Positions 42,849 through 52,168 of a stretch of DNA of 64,000 nucleotides are shown here, in pieces (position 1 is the stretch's first letter; the number at the start of each line of letters is the position of its first letter). The position numbers were made by a program, and so were the translations under genes. Location: the NCBI RefSeq assembly GCF_000013565.1, contig NC_007802.1:1302001-1366000 (forward strand). The letters are read 5' to 3'. The notes beneath the pieces were generated by a model that saw only the letters and a list, made by a program, of their open reading frames with translations, did no database searches and was not told the DNA's origin. Origin of the DNA: Jannaschia sp. CCS1 (GTDB taxonomy: Bacteria > Pseudomonadota > Alphaproteobacteria > Rhodobacterales > Rhodobacteraceae).

Positions 42849-43780
42849 GCGGGCAGGACGCGGGTGGCCGTCTGGCGCAACGTCGCAATGAACCTGGCGT
42901 TGCGGGCGTGCCCGCCGTCTTCGTCCATTCGGGTGATGTTCCATCCCACATAGGTCGCGGCGCGCAGGGCCAGGAACAGATCCAGCTCTGTCACGTCCAA
43001 GGGGCGAGTGCTGTGATAACCCTCCAGAAGGGCTGTCTTCACCTGCGAAAAATGCGGCAAGTGCAGGTGCTTGAGCAGCGTCGTGGCCACGTCAAACAGA
43101 CGATATCCGAAGCCACCATCGTCAAAGTCGATCAGATGCAAGGCTGCGCCGTCCACCATCACATTGGCGGGCACCAGATCCGCGTGGATCAGCCCATAAT
43201 CAAGCGTTGGGCCAAGCTGCGAAAGGCGATCTGAGGCATAGTGCCGGAACGCCCGGAACAACTCATGGTCCGGCGCGTCCAAGGCAGGGTTGGCCCAAAA
43301 CCTGTCCCACAGCGGAGCCTCGCCCAGAAGGCCCTCGCGGTTCCAGTGAGGCCGGGTGAAGCCCTGCGGCGGGTCCCAGGTATCGGAGGCCGCGTGAAGG
43401 CGGGCCATGTCCTGGCCGAGCGTCCTGAAAACCTGCGCGTGCGCCTCGGGCCTCAGTCCCTCCAACGCGCCCTGCAACGTCTGCCCTTGCAACCACAGCA
43501 AAACATCGACCCGGACACCATTGATTGTGTGCAAAAGCCTGCCATCCCGGGCTGGCACCGGCGCGGGAACGGAAAGGCCGGCCCGCGCCAAGGCTGCCAT
43601 CCAATCCAGTTCTGACCGCAATTCCGTGTCGCTGCGATAGCCCTTGCGGTGCAGGCGCAGGGCAACCCGTGTGGGTCCGTTCGTAACCTCGTAGACGGCG
43701 TTTTCCCGCGCGGCCACAAGCCGATAGGCGGCGCCCGTCAGATCCCAAACGGCAAGCGCGTCGTCCACATCCCGGCTCAT
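42845..43780 (-). CDS. APH-family phosphotransferase (hydroxylysine-kinase / homoserine-kinase-like)
   Basis: 311 residues of the aminoglycoside-phosphotransferase/choline-kinase fold. The catalytic loop is GLIHADLVPANVMV with His199 and Asp201, and the metal-binding loop is IDFDDGG. It overlaps the aminotransferase gene by ATGA, so the two are co-expressed. Given its partner (a phospho-lyase-like aminotransferase), I infer it phosphorylates an amino alcohol such as hydroxylysine or a related hydroxy amine. Antibiotic resistance is unlikely. Confidence 0.82.
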   Translation of the reverse strand: MSRDVDDALAVWDLTGAAYRLVAARENAVYEVTNGPTRVALRLHRKGYRSDTELRSELDWMAALARAGLSVPAPVPARDGRLLHTINGVRVDVLLWLQGQTLQGALEGLRPEAHAQVFRTLGQDMARLHAASDTWDPPQGFTRPHWNREGLLGEAPLWDRFWANPALDAPDHELFRAFRHYASDRLSQLGPTLDYGLIHADLVPANVMVDGAALHLIDFDDGGFGYRLFDVATTLLKHLHLPHFSQVKTALLEGYHSTRPLDVTELDLFLALRAATYVGWNITRMDEDGGHARNARFIATLRQTATRVLPA

Positions 43781-45066
43781 GGGGACAGCGGAACGTGGCT
43801 CAACACCTCATCCAGTGTATCCAGCAGCAGATCCACATGTTCCACAGAAAATGGCATTGGCGGTCGGATCTTCAGGGTGTTCTTGTGACGGCCTAGTTTG
43901 GAATGCAGGATCCCGCGGTGCCGCATCTCGTTGATGATCTGGTCGGTGTAACCGCTCGCAGGGGCTTTGCTGGTCCGGTCCAGCACCAGTTCAGCCCCGA
44001 AGATCAGGCCCGAGCCGCGCACGTCGCCGATCACGTCGTGTTTTTCTCTCAACGTCAGCAACCTTCGGCGCGCGTGATCGCCGACACATTTGGCATTGGC
44101 GATCAAGTCGGCCTCTTGTAACTCCTCCAGCACCGCCATCGCCGCCGCGCAGGATACGGGATTTCCGCCAAAGGTGTTGAAATACCGATACCCCTCTCGG
44201 AACGTGGCAATCAGGTCGCTGTTGGCCACCACGCCACCCACAGGGTGACCGTTGGCCATCGGCTTACCGAGCGTCATGATATCCGGCACGACGCCCATCT
44301 TCTCATGGGCCCACATATGCGTGCCCGTGCGGCCAAAGCCAGATTGCACCTCATCGCAGATCAGCAACCCACCCGCTTTGCGCACCACGTCAGCCGTGGG
44401 TTTCAGCCATCCATCGGGGTGATCGGGGAAGCCTTCGTTCAGCATGTAGGGGCATATGATGAGAGCGGCAAAACCCGTACCATCCTCTTCCCACGCGGCG
44501 ATTTGATGGGCCACGCTGGCGGCAAAGATCTGACCATCATGGTCCGGCGTGCGGTAGCTGTCGGGGGCGTCGACAAAGCGGACATATTGGCCAAGACCAA
44601 AGCCCACCGCCGGCACGTTGGAGCGGCTCAACTGGCTCACGAGCGCTGTATTGCCATGATATGTGGCGTCCGTTGCGATGATCCCGCGTTTGCCGGTCAC
44701 AGCCTCTGCCGTGCGCAGCGCGATGTCGTTGGCCTCGGACCCGGTGCAGGTCAGGATCGCGGTGTTCAGGGATGGGGCCATGGTTGCCGTCAACGCCTCA
44801 ACATAGTCTAGAATGCCGTCGTGGAGGTATCGTGTGTGGGTATTGAGCGTACTGGCCTGCTGGCAGATCGCGTCAACCACGCGCGGATTGCAATGGCCCA
44901 CATGCGGGACATTGTTGTAACAATCCAGATACTTGCGCCCCTCCGCTTCCCAAAGCCAAACGCCATCGCCCTTCACGATATGCACAGGGTCATTATAGAA
45001 AGTCGAAACGTTTGGCCCAAGAAGCCGAGCGCGATCCGACAAAAGTTGTTGCTGCGTGCGTGCCAT
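43777..45066 (-). CDS. Class III PLP aminotransferase fold, phospho-lyase-like (AGXT2L family)
   Basis: 429 residues. The PLP lysine is Lys268 in LGKPMANGHPVGG, the cofactor-binding aspartate lies in LICDEVQSGFGRTG, and GSEAND contacts the PLP phosphate. The N-terminal block YLDCYNNVPHVGHCNPRVV plus LNTHTRYLHDGILDY is characteristic of ethanolamine-phosphate / phosphohydroxylysine phospho-lyases, which eliminate phosphate and ammonia instead of transaminating. Together with the kinase it would degrade an amino alcohol to an aldehyde. A 5-bp inverted repeat (GCTAT/ATAGC) lies just upstream. Confidence 0.85.
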   Translation of the reverse strand: MARTQQQLLSDRARLLGPNVSTFYNDPVHIVKGDGVWLWEAEGRKYLDCYNNVPHVGHCNPRVVDAICQQASTLNTHTRYLHDGILDYVEALTATMAPSLNTAILTCTGSEANDIALRTAEAVTGKRGIIATDATYHGNTALVSQLSRSNVPAVGFGLGQYVRFVDAPDSYRTPDHDGQIFAASVAHQIAAWEEDGTGFAALIICPYMLNEGFPDHPDGWLKPTADVVRKAGGLLICDEVQSGFGRTGTHMWAHEKMGVVPDIMTLGKPMANGHPVGGVVANSDLIATFREGYRYFNTFGGNPVSCAAAMAVLEELQEADLIANAKCVGDHARRRLLTLREKHDVIGDVRGSGLIFGAELVLDRTSKAPASGYTDQIINEMRHRGILHSKLGRHKNTLKIRPPMPFSVEHVDLLLDTLDEVLSHVPLSP

Positions 45067-45981
45067 AGGGCGCCCATTTAATTGCTATGTTAACTAATAG
45101 CGTGACAGTTGCGCCGTGCATAGCAGAAACTAGGGTGCTGATCGCGTTGCAAGCGGCGGCTTTGTCTATTCGATGGCCTGTTCTGCTCTTTGACCGTTGG
45201 GGTTCGTCCGTGGCAATCGCAACGCTTTTTGGTTGTTGGGAAAAGTGACCTAGTCCGGCGCGTTCCAGCGGGCCTAAAAACGCCTAAAATGCGCTGGTAT
45301 TGTCGGGACTCGGATCCCAGCAAAGACGACGGGCTCACGACTGAAAACCGCGACCACTGGAGCAGTCTACCCGATTTTTTCAAAGACAACAGATGGGGTT
45401 GACTATGCCGCCTCTCTGGAGGTCGTTTGGGGTGGAAGGAAATGGATACTGCCGTCATCGCATTGCTTGTTGCGCTGAGCAGCTTCTATCACACGCGTGT
45501 TGCCGTGGCGCATCTGCGTTGTCGGCCTGCGCCAATCTCGGGCGTGTACCTTTCCTATGGACGTCGCGGACCCAGAGATACCCGCTGAAATCCTCAACTC
45601 GCTGACAGATCAGTATGGCGGTCTAGAGGGCCAACAGAACTCAGATTGAGCGATGCAGGCGATTGGGTTTCAGGCGTAGTGTGGAGATGGCATCCAGTGT
45701 TGAGATATCGGAGCGGGATTTTGCGCGACGCATGGATGCGTCGGATGGGGTGCGCGCTGCGCGTCCGGGGGCAACAAACCCTGCAATTGCGTGTGCGGGT
45801 GGAAGATGAATGAACACGCCTTGCAGAGGACCGCGGGCTTCGCGGCGTTCGACAACTTCGCTGATTTCAAAGCGCTGGTGAAGGCGTTGGAGAACGCAGC
45901 GATGTGCGGTTCACTGACATCGTTCAACGCGATCAGGCCGGGCCCCGGTCAGGGGAGGCATGCGACGCGCTTTGGGTTATC
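45067..45981 (-). other. Long gap of low-confidence or decayed sequence
   Basis: About 915 bases. The first ~60 are the upstream region of the aminotransferase. I see no intact gene. A 48-codon frame at 45442-45588 (+) has GGAAGG upstream and a hydrophobic start (MDTAVIALLVALSSFYH). Another frame ends MDVADPEIPAEILNSL near 45555-45648. Neither can be assigned. No tRNA or IS ends were recognised. It is probably a scar of lost genes. Confidence 0.45.
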
Positions 45982-47340
45982 CTATGCGCTTAGCCTTTCG
46001 GGGCTGTCCATGGAGATCTGTGGTGCCGCGTAGCCGTCGATATGTGTCTGAAAATCCGATAGAACCTCTGTCAAATGTTTGGCATCCTTGGCCAACGTCT
46101 GCCCCGCCGCCGAGGTTTCAGCGACCATGGCCGTGTTTTGCTGGGTCACCTGATCCAGTTGCGACAGGCCGGTGTTGATCTCTGTCAGAGCGGTGGCCTG
46201 TTCGGTCGTCGTGTTGGCAATATCGCTGATATTGGACGAGATCTGGGAGACGCTTGAAATGATGTTGGACAGTTCTTTCCCAGCACGCCCGACCAGTTCG
46301 ACACCACTGGCCACATGCTCGGAACTCCCGGAGATCAGCGTCTTGATTTCACCGGCGGATTCTGACGCCCGTTGCGCCAGAGCCCGCACCTCTGACGCGA
46401 CGACCGCAAACCCGCGTCCCGCGTCGCCGGCGCGCGCGGCTTCCACGCCGGCATTCAACGCGAGGAGATTAGTTTGAAAGGCAATCTCCTCCATCACCGA
46501 GATAATGCGCGCGATGTCATGGGACGATTTCTCGATGAGCGACATGGCGTTGACCGCATTATCCACGACTTTGCCGCCGGTCTCGGCGGTGGCGGTCGCC
46601 GCCTTCGCGGCCCGCTCCACATCCTTGGTGCTGCCGACCGTGGCCTGTACCGTTGCCGACATCTCTTCCAGGGCGGCGGCTGTCTCTTCCAGGGTGGCGG
46701 CTTGCGTTTCCGTGCGTTGCGCAAGTGCACCGGAGGCCTGGCTGAGGTCATCCGCAGTCTGTTCCACCCCCGACGAGACGTCTTTGGCAATGTCCAGGGC
46801 CGAACTCAACTGTTCCTGGGCCAGATTGAATGCTGTCCCAAGTTTCGCCAGATCGTTGTGTTTGGAGACGGCGATCCGGTGCGAGAGGGTCTTATTACTC
46901 ATCTCTTCCAGACCCACCGCGATCTCGGCAATATCGCTCTGACGATCGGTGATGTCCGTGGCAATCTTGATCACGCGCGTCGGCGTGCCATCGGCTGCGA
47001 ATACCGGGGCGTATGCGGCCTGCATCCAGACAGTCGATCCGTCTTTTGCGATCCGGGGGTAGATGTCATCGAGAATCTCTCCCTGCCCCAGACGCTCCCA
47101 GAACTGTGCATATGCGGGGGTCTTTGCGAAACCGGGATCGACGAACATTGAATGGTGTTTGCCGACAAGCTCGTCCAGTGTGTAGCCCGTGGCGCGCAGC
47201 AGATTGGCATTGGCGTCGATGATTGTCCCGTCCAGTTCAAATTGAATGGTGGCCTGCGTGCGGTCGATGATGGCGATAAATGTCTCTGTGACGTCGTCGA
47301 CCTTACTCGGTTCGACGGGGTGCTTGGCCTTCCAAAACAT
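45982..47340 (-). CDS. Cytoplasmic PAS-domain methyl-accepting chemotaxis protein
   Basis: 452 residues from the ATG at 47340 (AGGAG upstream); the extra 15 residues of the longer frame are rejected. A PAS domain with PAC motif covers ~20-130 ([51 protein letters not shown]). A long coiled coil and the MCP hairpin tip ([35 protein letters not shown]) follow. No membrane segment is present, so it is a soluble receptor sensing an internal cue. No other chemotaxis genes are nearby. Confidence 0.92.
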   Translation of the reverse strand: MFWKAKHPVEPSKVDDVTETFIAIIDRTQATIQFELDGTIIDANANLLRATGYTLDELVGKHHSMFVDPGFAKTPAYAQFWERLGQGEILDDIYPRIAKDGSTVWMQAAYAPVFAADGTPTRVIKIATDITDRQSDIAEIAVGLEEMSNKTLSHRIAVSKHNDLAKLGTAFNLAQEQLSSALDIAKDVSSGVEQTADDLSQASGALAQRTETQAATLEETAAALEEMSATVQATVGSTKDVERAAKAATATAETGGKVVDNAVNAMSLIEKSSHDIARIISVMEEIAFQTNLLALNAGVEAARAGDAGRGFAVVASEVRALAQRASESAGEIKTLISGSSEHVASGVELVGRAGKELSNIISSVSQISSNISDIANTTTEQATALTEINTGLSQLDQVTQQNTAMVAETSAAGQTLAKDAKHLTEVLSDFQTHIDGYAAPQISMDSPERLSA

Positions 47341-47484
47341 CCAAGAGCTCCTGGCGGTTATTGCTGTTGAGCGCATCTGATCCAAAAGGTCCTTAAAAAT
47401 CGTGAACGGATGGGGGCTCCGTGCTTCATTTTTGATCCATGATCCGATACCTCAGCGCTTTCGGCCGCGAGAGGACTCCTTGTC

Positions 47485-48159
47485 ATGCAACCCTGGATAC
47501 ATCTGGCGACCGCAGCCACGCCGGAGGGCGATCTTTTGCGGCTGTCGCGCCGGGGGGTGGAGTATTCGATCCGGCTTGAGGGCGGAAATGAGCTGATGAA
47601 TTCGCGCCTTGGTGGCTCGGAGGAGGCATTGGCCACGCTGGCATTCGATCATTTGGCTCATAGGTCCGCCCCCCGGGTGTTGATCGGCGGTTTGGGCATG
47701 GGGTTCACCCTACGCGCGGCCCAGGACAGAGCCCCCGATGCCGCGCAACTGATTGTGGCCGAGATCGTTCCCGAGCTTGTTTTGTGGGCGCGTGAGCATA
47801 TGGGCCCCGTCTTTGGTACGTGTCTTGAAGATCCAAGGGTCAGCATCACGACAGGGGATGTCGCGACCCTGATCCGCGATGCCACAACACCATTCGACGC
47901 GATCTTATTGGACGTCGACAATGGTCCCGACGGGCTGACGCGGACGGAGAATGACGCGCTGTATTCCGTCGCAGGGCTGAAGACCGCGCGGCAGGCTTTG
48001 CGCGCAGGCGGCGTACTGGCCGTTTGGTCGGCCCATCCCGACGCGGCCTTTACCAAGCGTTTGGCGCTGTGCGGATACGACGTGACCACGCATAACGTGC
48101 GCGCCAGTCGGGCAAAACGGGGCAGTCGCCACACGATCTGGATCGCGCGCGCGGGTTAG
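47485..48159 (+). CDS. Spermidine-synthase-like / class I methyltransferase-fold protein
   Basis: 224 residues. The Rossmann motif I is VLIGGLGMGFTLRA (~72-85), an acidic motif II in IVAEIVPELVLWA, and ILLDVDNGPDGL at the position of the spermidine synthase DxxD region. It is shorter than true spermidine synthases (~280) and lacks their N-terminal tetramer strand. Many such proteins are annotated spermidine synthase-like without proven activity. It is divergent from the chemoreceptor and stands alone. Confidence 0.8.
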   Translation: MQPWIHLATAATPEGDLLRLSRRGVEYSIRLEGGNELMNSRLGGSEEALATLAFDHLAHRSAPRVLIGGLGMGFTLRAAQDRAPDAAQLIVAEIVPELVLWAREHMGPVFGTCLEDPRVSITTGDVATLIRDATTPFDAILLDVDNGPDGLTRTENDALYSVAGLKTARQALRAGGVLAVWSAHPDAAFTKRLALCGYDVTTHNVRASRAKRGSRHTIWIARAG

Positions 48160-48461
48160 CGGGTTCCGTGCTTTGGGCGGCCGTGTGCAACTATGCGGCG
48201 AGTGATGGGCCCAGGCGCTCCGTCAAGGGTGTTTGGACCGGCTTTCGGGGCTGATCTTTTTGCTTTGACCCCAGGAGATAGTCCCCAAAATGAAACATAA
48301 TTTTCAGAATTTTCGCGAGATTGTAAAGAAAGTAACACAATAATATTTCGTGATTGGCCTCGCGTTGATAATTATCGACGAGGCTGCGAACGTTCGTGCG
48401 GGTAGTTATTACCCTTGCCCAGATTGGGAGGTCTGGGTCTTTCCATTGAACGGAGGAAGAC
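48160..48461 (+). other. Upstream region of the HAAT transporter operon
   Basis: 302 bases without a gene. The central part (48285-48360) is markedly AT-rich, in contrast to its surroundings, and probably holds the promoter. A near-perfect palindrome lies at 48363-48380, and a CGGAGGAAGA ribosome site precedes the binding-protein gene. Confidence 0.6.
48363..48380. promoter_or_regulatory. Palindrome upstream of the branched-chain-type ABC operon
   Basis: CGTTGATAATTATCGACG is an 18-bp palindrome with one mismatched pair around a perfect GATAATTATC core, about 80 bases before the binding-protein start. No regulator gene is adjacent, so the factor would act from elsewhere. Confidence 0.55.
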
Positions 48462-49820
48462 ATGTCGAAAGGTAACTTTACCCGTCGAAACATGCTTAAG
48501 ACGGGTGTCGCCACTGGTGCCGCCCTTGCAGTACCGACAATTTTCACCGGCCAGGTCTGGGCCGATGGCCATACCGGTTTCACCAATGCGCCGGGTCCCG
48601 ACAGTGTGACCCTTGGGTTCAACGTGCCCCAGACAGGTGCCTATGCGGATGAGGGTGCCGACGAGCTGCGCGCGTTCCAGCTGGCGGTTCAGCACCTCAA
48701 CGGCGAGGGCGATGGCGGGATGATGAACACGTTCTCGTCCGATGCGCTCGACGGGACCGGTATCCTGGGGCGTCGCGTTGAATACGTCACCGGCGACACA
48801 CAAACGGCATCCGACGCCGCCCGCTCCTCCGCCCGGTCGATGATCGAGCGTGACGGTGCAATCATGATTTCCGGCGGATCGTCCTCTGGCGTTGCCGTGG
48901 CGGTGCAGAGCCTCTGTCAGGATGCAGGCATCATATTTATGGCCGGCCTGACCCACGCCAATGACACTACCGGCAAGGACATGCGCGCCAACGGCTTCCG
49001 TCACTTCTTCAACACCGAGATGACAGGCCGTGCGCTGGCGCCGATCCTTGAGGGTCTCTATGGCACGGACCGCAAGGTCTATCACTTGACCGCTGACTAC
49101 AACTGGGGCTGGTCGCAGGAACGGTCCATCCGTGCCTACACTGAAGGCATGGGTTGGGAGACAGTCAACAACGTGCTCACGCCTGTGGGCGCTGGCGACT
49201 TCTCGTCCTATCTGACGCCGGTTGCGAACTCGGGCGCGGATGTGCTGATCCTGAACCACTACGGTGGGGACATGGTGAACTCGCTCACGCAGGCGGTGCA
49301 GTTCGGTCTTCGCGACATGCAGGCCAACGGCAAGAATTTCGAGATCGTTGTGCCGCTGTTCTCCCGCCTGATGGCGCGGGGCGCGGGATCGGCAATTGCA
49401 AACATCCACGGTTCCACGAACTGGCACTGGTCCTTGCAGGACGAGGGCTCTCAGGCGTTTACACGCTCCTTCGGGACGGAGTACGGCTTCCCGCCGTCTC
49501 AGGCCGCACATACCTGCTATGTGCAGACCCTGCTCTATGCTGATGCCGTCGTCCGCGGTGGCTCGTTCAACCCCTGCTCGGTGGATGAAGCTCTCGCAGA
49601 CTTCGAGTTCGACGGAATGGGCAACGGTCCCACGCTGTACCGGGCCGATGACCACCAGTGCTTCAAGGATGTGCTGGTCGTCCGCGGCAAGGAGAACCCG
49701 GAGAACGAGTACGACCTTCTGGAGATCGTCGAAGTCACTCCGCGCGATGCCGTGACCTATCCGCCCGATCACCCGGACTTCGTGGAAGGCCAGTTGGGCG
49801 CCTGCAACCCCGGCGCTTGA
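48462..49820 (+). CDS. ABC transporter substrate-binding protein, HAAT family (branched-chain amino acid/amide type)
   Basis: 452 residues with a twin-arginine signal (RRNMLKTGVATG) ending near QVWADG. The mature fold is LivJ/UrtA-like (VTLGFNVPQTGAYADEGADELRAFQLAVQHLNG; GGSSSGVAVAVQSLCQDAGIIFM). It is longer than typical LivJ (~370), closer to urea/amide or aromatic-compound binders, so the ligand is open. Tat export is notable for a binding protein. Confidence 0.9.
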   Translation: MSKGNFTRRNMLKTGVATGAALAVPTIFTGQVWADGHTGFTNAPGPDSVTLGFNVPQTGAYADEGADELRAFQLAVQHLNGEGDGGMMNTFSSDALDGTGILGRRVEYVTGDTQTASDAARSSARSMIERDGAIMISGGSSSGVAVAVQSLCQDAGIIFMAGLTHANDTTGKDMRANGFRHFFNTEMTGRALAPILEGLYGTDRKVYHLTADYNWGWSQERSIRAYTEGMGWETVNNVLTPVGAGDFSSYLTPVANSGADVLILNHYGGDMVNSLTQAVQFGLRDMQANGKNFEIVVPLFSRLMARGAGSAIANIHGSTNWHWSLQDEGSQAFTRSFGTEYGFPPSQAAHTCYVQTLLYADAVVRGGSFNPCSVDEALADFEFDGMGNGPTLYRADDHQCFKDVLVVRGKENPENEYDLLEIVEVTPRDAVTYPPDHPDFVEGQLGACNPGA

Positions 49821-49830
49821 TCCACTCCGC

Positions 49831-49860
49831 GACTGCCCCGGCCTCCGTGTCGGGGCAGTC
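49831..49860 (+). other. Stem-loop between HAAT binding-protein and permease genes
   Basis: A perfect 10-bp inverted repeat (GACTGCCCCG / CGGGGCAGTC, 10-base loop) starts ten bases after the stop. No T-run follows. It is likely mRNA-stabilising or attenuating. Confidence 0.65.
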
Positions 49861-49922
49861 ACCTGCGTGCCCACCCTTGCCTGCGGCGGGGCACTTCTTT
49901 TGCCAAATGGACAGGGAAAATC

Positions 49923-50954
49923 ATGGAAGCGATCATCCTCCAAGTTCTCAACGGCCTGGACAAAGGGTCCGCCTACGCGCTGATCGCGCTGGGTCTGACC
50001 TTGATTTTCGGCACGCTCGGCGTCGTCAACTTCGCGCATGGGGCGCTGTTCATGTTGGGGGCGTTCATCGCCGTGACCCTGCGGCGTGTCCTGAACCTGT
50101 CATTTGAAACCATCGACGAGACGCGAACCGACTTTCTGGGCAATCCGATGGCGGTCGACACGCCTTATGTGGAGTATTGGTTTGGCCCGGAGATGGGCAG
50201 CGCGATCATCGACTGGTCCGTTCCCATCGCCGTCCTGCTCGCCATTCCGATCATGGCGCTGATCGGTGTCGCGATGGAGCGCGGCCTGATCAAACATTTC
50301 TACAAGCGCCCCCACGCCGATCAGATCCTCGTGACGTTCGGCCTCGCTATTGTTCTGCAAGAGATCATCAAGGCCTTCTACGGCGCGAACCCCATTCCCA
50401 CGCCCGCGCCGCAAGCCTTTGTTGGGTCCTTCGATTTCGGCGCGTTGATCGGGTTCGATCCCTTCACAATCATGTACCCCTATTGGCGTCTGGTCTATTT
50501 CGCCTTCTCGATGGTGATCATCGGTGCGGTCTTTGCCTTCCTGCGCTTCACGACCTTTGGAATGGTGGTGCGGGCGGGCATGGCCGACCGGGAGACAGTG
50601 GGCCTTCTGGGCATCGACATCGACCGGCGGTTTGTCATCATGTTCGCGATCGCCGCAATCGTCGCGGGACTGGCGGGTGTCATGTACACGCCGATCCTGT
50701 CGCCCAACTATCATATCGGCATGGAATTCCTGGTGTTGAGCTTCGTGGTCGTCGTTGTGGGCGGCATGGGATCTCTGCCCGGCGCCGTCGCTGCCGGGTT
50801 CCTGCTGGGTATCCTGCAAAGCTTCGCGTCGATGTCGCAAATCATCGAGATCATCCCCGGCATCAACCAGGTCATCATTTACCTTGTTGCCGTCATCGTT
50901 TTGTTGACCCGTCCCCGCGGCCTGATGGGCCGCAAAGGCGTGATGGAGGAATAA
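49923..50954 (+). CDS. livH: Branched-chain amino acid-type ABC permease (LivH)
   Basis: 343 residues with eight or so membrane helices. LivH landmarks are GLDKGSAYALIALGLTLIFGTLGVVNFAHGALFMLGAF at the N-terminus and GGMGSLPGAVAAGFLLGILQSF near the C-terminus. An extended loop of about 40 residues (~55-95) carries charged sequence, longer than usual. It is followed after three bases by livM. Confidence 0.93.
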   Translation: MEAIILQVLNGLDKGSAYALIALGLTLIFGTLGVVNFAHGALFMLGAFIAVTLRRVLNLSFETIDETRTDFLGNPMAVDTPYVEYWFGPEMGSAIIDWSVPIAVLLAIPIMALIGVAMERGLIKHFYKRPHADQILVTFGLAIVLQEIIKAFYGANPIPTPAPQAFVGSFDFGALIGFDPFTIMYPYWRLVYFAFSMVIIGAVFAFLRFTTFGMVVRAGMADRETVGLLGIDIDRRFVIMFAIAAIVAGLAGVMYTPILSPNYHIGMEFLVLSFVVVVVGGMGSLPGAVAAGFLLGILQSFASMSQIIEIIPGINQVIIYLVAVIVLLTRPRGLMGRKGVMEE

Positions 50955-50957
50955 GCC

Positions 50958-52157
50958 ATGCTAGGTCTCACGAAAACCGACGCCCGTCTGTATCTGATCG
51001 TCATCGGCATGCTGGTGTTCGCACCGTTTCTTCTGAACCCCTTTCCCGAGACCTCGGGGCTGGCGCAGTTCAATGCGGGCTATCCCGATCTGATGCAAAA
51101 GCTGGTGATCTTCGGTATCTTTGCAGTGGGTTACAACATCCTCTTCGGGCTGACCGGGTATCTGTCATTCGGCCACGCCGCCTTCTTGGGCATCGGCTCC
51201 TTTGCGGGCGTTTGGGTCATGAAGCTGCTGACGATGAACGTTATTCCGGCGTTGATCATCGCGATGCTGGTGGCCGGGGTGTTCGCCCTGGTGATCGGTT
51301 TCGTCTCGCTGCGGCGGTCCGGCATCTACTTCTCGATCCTGACCCTGGCTTTTGCGCAGATGTGCTACAGCCTCGCCTATTCCGTTCTGACGCCGATCAC
51401 CGGCGGTGAGACCGGTCTGACCCTTTCCCTTGACGATCCGCGCATTCTGGGGGTCAGCCAGACGGAAAGCGGCAACATTCCGGTGCCGCATCTCTTTGGG
51501 TTGGATATGGCCTCGGCCACCACGATTGACGTGGGCGCATGGAACTTCACATTCAGTGCGGGCTACTACTTTGCCGCGCTGATCATGGCGTTTGCCTTCT
51601 ACTTCTCGATCCGGCTGTTCCGCTCGCCCTTTGGCCTGATGCTGAGGGCGATCAAATCAAACCAGACCCGAATGAGCTACACGGGCCTGAACCCGCGCCC
51701 CTATACGTTGGCGGCGTTCGTCATTTCCGGCATGTATGCGGGGCTTGCAGGCGGCCTAATGGTGGCGATGGATCCCCTGGCCGGGTCCGAACGGATGCTC
51801 TGGACCGCCTCCGGTGAGGTTGTCCTGATGACGATCCTCGGCGGGGCAGGGACCCTGATCGGCCCGATCCTGGGCGCCGGTGTCATCGCCTATCTGGAAT
51901 CGATTATCTCCACCATCGGCTCCACCGTTCTCTACAACTGGTTCTCGGGCCTTCCCGACGGCATCGCCAACGTTCTGGTCAACGTGATCTATCCCTTCGT
52001 GGGCTCTGGCTGGCACCTGACGCTGGGTCTTGTGTTCATGCTGGTTGTGATCTTCCTGCCCGGCGGCATCGTCGAAGGGGGAAAGCGCATCGGCGGCCTC
52101 TTCCGTCGCAGACAGGACAAGACGTCTGCAACCACCACAGCCGAGCCTGGCGAATAG
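50958..52157 (+). CDS. livM: Branched-chain amino acid-type ABC permease (LivM)
   Basis: 399 residues. The LivM core [27 protein letters not shown] and [20 protein letters not shown] are present. A long insertion (~140-190) precedes [24 protein letters not shown]. The C-terminal tail is basic and cytoplasmic ([12 protein letters not shown]). It forms the permease heterodimer with LivH. Confidence 0.93.
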   Translation: MLGLTKTDARLYLIVIGMLVFAPFLLNPFPETSGLAQFNAGYPDLMQKLVIFGIFAVGYNILFGLTGYLSFGHAAFLGIGSFAGVWVMKLLTMNVIPALIIAMLVAGVFALVIGFVSLRRSGIYFSILTLAFAQMCYSLAYSVLTPITGGETGLTLSLDDPRILGVSQTESGNIPVPHLFGLDMASATTIDVGAWNFTFSAGYYFAALIMAFAFYFSIRLFRSPFGLMLRAIKSNQTRMSYTGLNPRPYTLAAFVISGMYAGLAGGLMVAMDPLAGSERMLWTASGEVVLMTILGGAGTLIGPILGAGVIAYLESIISTIGSTVLYNWFSGLPDGIANVLVNVIYPFVGSGWHLTLGLVFMLVVIFLPGGIVEGGKRIGGLFRRRQDKTSATTTAEPGE

Positions 52158-52168
52158 GAGCGACGGAT

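Noticed and set aside
42845-43780. Aminoglycoside resistance gene
   Set aside because: The APH fold is shared by many metabolic kinases; coupling to a phospho-lyase-like enzyme points to metabolism.
45442-45588. 48-codon ORF with a hydrophobic start resembling a membrane-anchor helix
   Set aside because: Too short and without conserved residues; resemblance to a succinate dehydrogenase anchor is superficial. Mentioned only in the gap description.
48372-50039. 555-codon minus-strand frame over the HAAT binding-protein gene
   Set aside because: Antisense shadow; the plus-strand gene has a Tat signal, a ribosome site and a recognisable fold.
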